From: Parcubacteria group bacterium
GTDB taxonomy: Bacteria > Patescibacteriota > Minisyncoccia > Phycocordibacterales > Phycocordibacteraceae
Length of the DNA: 6,282 bases
Reading direction: 5' to 3'
NCBI GenBank assembly: GCA_028286505.1
Contig: JAQBRK010000015.1
Coordinates: 1-6,282, forward strand
Part shown: positions 5,021-6,282 of the stretch, piece by piece
How the letters are laid out: each line of letters begins with the position of its first letter
Numbering within the stretch: position 1 is the stretch's first letter
Notes under the pieces: model-generated
What the model was told of the DNA's origin: nothing
The model's input: the letters and a program-made list of their open reading frames with translations, nothing else
Database searches by the model: none
Made by a program: the position numbers and the translations under genes

Positions 5021-6282
5021 CTATATATCCGAGGTAAGGTCAGGACCCTTTACGACTATTTTCCAGAGGAAGTAAACGAAAAGCGCGCCGAAGACGATAT
5101 AAATGAGCGTGAAGATTCCCGTGGTCGCGGCGACCGCATGGGTGCTGAGGCCCGGTGAGAGTCCTTCCTTGGTTCGTAGCAAGTGATACACCACCCAGGG
5201 CTGACGACCTATTTCGCGCACCATCCACCCGGCTTCGGTCGCGATGAAGCCGAGCGGCGTGGCGAGCACGAAGAGCCACCAGAAGAGCCGGTCCTTCCCT
5301 ACCCGCATGACCGAGAGCAAACCTTTTTTCCAATAGAAGACACCAAGGAGCATAAGAAGAAACATGATCATGCCGCACGCGACCATAGTGCGGAACGAAT
5401 AGAAGACCGTGATGTCATTAATAAGGCTCGGGCGGTCGTTCGCATTGAAATCGTTGAGTCCCTGCACTTGTCCCGTAAGGGTGTGGGTGGAGAGTATTGA
5501 GAGCACATTCGGTACCTTCACTTCGAACGCATTACCGGTGCCTTCTGCATTCGGCCACGCAAGCAGTGCCCACGACGCTCCCACGCCGGGAGCGTTCGTA
5601 TCCCAGTGCAGTTCGGTCGCCGCGAGCTTCGCGGGCTGGTAGTGACCGATGGTGAGACCCGAGAGGTCGCCAAGCCCGATTTGGAGCGGCGTCACGACGA
5701 TGGCGAGCGCGAGACAGTATTTAAAGGTTGCAAGAAAGAATTCACGCACCGGCTGCGAGGCTTTCCTTGAAAGCAGCACGCATGCGCAAATGCCGAGCAT
5801 CATGAAGAGTGTCGATTCCACGCACGCCACCCACATATGCAGGAAGGAGACCATCGTATCCGGATTGAAGATGGCGACGAGATAGTCGGTCACGAGCAGT
5901 TTGCCGTCCACCACCTGCACACCGATGGGTACCTGCATCCAGGAGTTCGCCGCCATGATCCAGAAGGCGGATAAGGTAGCGCCCACGAATATCATGAGGT
6001 TCGCGAAGAAGTGCATCCATTTGTTCACCTTGTTCCAGCCGAATACGAAGATGCCGAGGAACGCGGCCTCGAGCGCGAACGCGACGGTGGATTCGAATCC
6101 GAGAATATTACCGAAGAAATCCCCTGCCGCGGTCGAGAACTTCGCCCAGTTCGTACCGAACTCGAATTCAAGCGGAAAGCCCGTCGCGGTACCTATCGCG
6201 AACGTAAGGATGAATACCTTCGTCCAAAAGCGCAGCTGCCGATAGTATTTGTCTTCCTTGGTCTTGAGCCACATGGCTTCCA
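5021..6282 (-). CDS. cydA: Cytochrome bd oxidase subunit I, 5' end outside the window
   Basis: This is the haem-bearing, quinol-oxidising subunit of cytochrome bd in the cytoplasmic membrane. The frame continues past the ATG at 6274 to the window edge (…EAMWLKTKEDKYY), and the normal CydA N-terminus, with the first membrane helix and its haem-ligand His, is missing, so the gene is truncated by the window. Numbering from that internal Met: Glu61 and Glu69 eight residues apart (E. coli E99/E107, proton path), His146 in FLHMWVA (haem b558 ligand), QPAKLAATE with Lys216 and Glu221 (quinol loop K252/E257), Met297 in FRTMV (second b558 ligand) and GRQPW at 356-360. All catalytic residues that can be seen are intact. 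The region after the quinol motif is short, as in the S-type (Geobacillus-like) CydA. Length would be about 455 residues complete, extrapolating ~40 missing. It ends at a TAG 48 bases from the opposing gene. Confidence 0.96.
   Translation of the reverse strand, partial: EAMWLKTKEDKYYRQLRFWTKVFILTFAIGTATGFPLEFEFGTNWAKFSTAAGDFFGNILGFESTVAFALEAAFLGIFVFGWNKVNKWMHFFANLMIFVGATLSAFWIMAANSWMQVPIGVQVVDGKLLVTDYLVAIFNPDTMVSFLHMWVACVESTLFMMLGICACVLLSRKASQPVREFFLATFKYCLALAIVVTPLQIGLGDLSGLTIGHYQPAKLAATELHWDTNAPGVGASWALLAWPNAEGTGNAFEVKVPNVLSILSTHTLTGQVQGLNDFNANDRPSLINDITVFYSFRTMVACGMIMFLLMLLGVFYWKKGLLSVMRVGKDRLFWWLFVLATPLGFIATEAGWMVREIGRQPWVVYHLLRTKEGLSPGLSTHAVAATTGIFTLIYIVFGALFVYFLWKIVVKGPDLTSDI

Noticed and set aside
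6272..6274. ATG at 6274 as the cydA start
   Set aside because: The frame continues to the window edge, and the protein would lack the first membrane helix and haem-ligand histidine found in all CydA proteins.

Overview
The window reads as bacterial, protein-dense DNA of medium-high GC, using the standard bacterial code. It carries six protein-coding genes; the outer two run off the window edges. The mix is a stand-alone FAD-linked 2-hydroxyacid oxidase, a cytochrome bd oxidase and several small proteins of no recognised family. Two genes look leaderless, with a -10 box ending 6-8 bases before the ATG and no Shine-Dalgarno (SD) sequence. This style would fit a candidate-phyla (Patescibacteria/CPR-like) genome, but that is a low-confidence inference; nothing in the window fixes taxonomy.

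Layout, left to right. Bases 2-466 (+) hold the 3' part of a small exported helical protein, closed by a strong hairpin terminator. Bases 548-2206 (+) encode a complete FAD-binding oxidase of the D-lactate dehydrogenase/glycolate oxidase (GlcD/YdiJ-type) family. It shares a bidirectional hairpin with the convergent gene at 2272-3111 (-). That gene encodes a single-pass membrane protein with a LysM-like domain and a C-terminal domain that may be a degenerate von Willebrand A fold. Its long upstream region (3112-3381) holds a good sigma70-type promoter, a 5' leader of about 100 bases and a perfect 32-bp palindrome. cydB (3382-4407, -) and the 5'-truncated cydA (5021-6282, -) are separated by a 142-residue orphan gene on the opposite strand (4544-4972, +).

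How the genes may work together. The FAD enzyme would oxidise a 2-hydroxyacid such as D-lactate. The bd oxidase would pass quinol electrons to oxygen. Together they could form a short aerobic electron path, but no Fe-S partner for the FAD enzyme, no quinone biosynthesis gene and no cydC/cydD/cydX are visible. The remaining proteins are envelope-associated or unknown.

The most unusual points are the interrupted cydA/cydB pair with divergent promoters in the gap, two contrasting translation-initiation styles among neighbouring genes, the GC-rich LysM/vWA-like gene, and the nested inverted repeats downstream of cydB. I found no evidence of a mobile element, CRISPR array, tRNA or rRNA.
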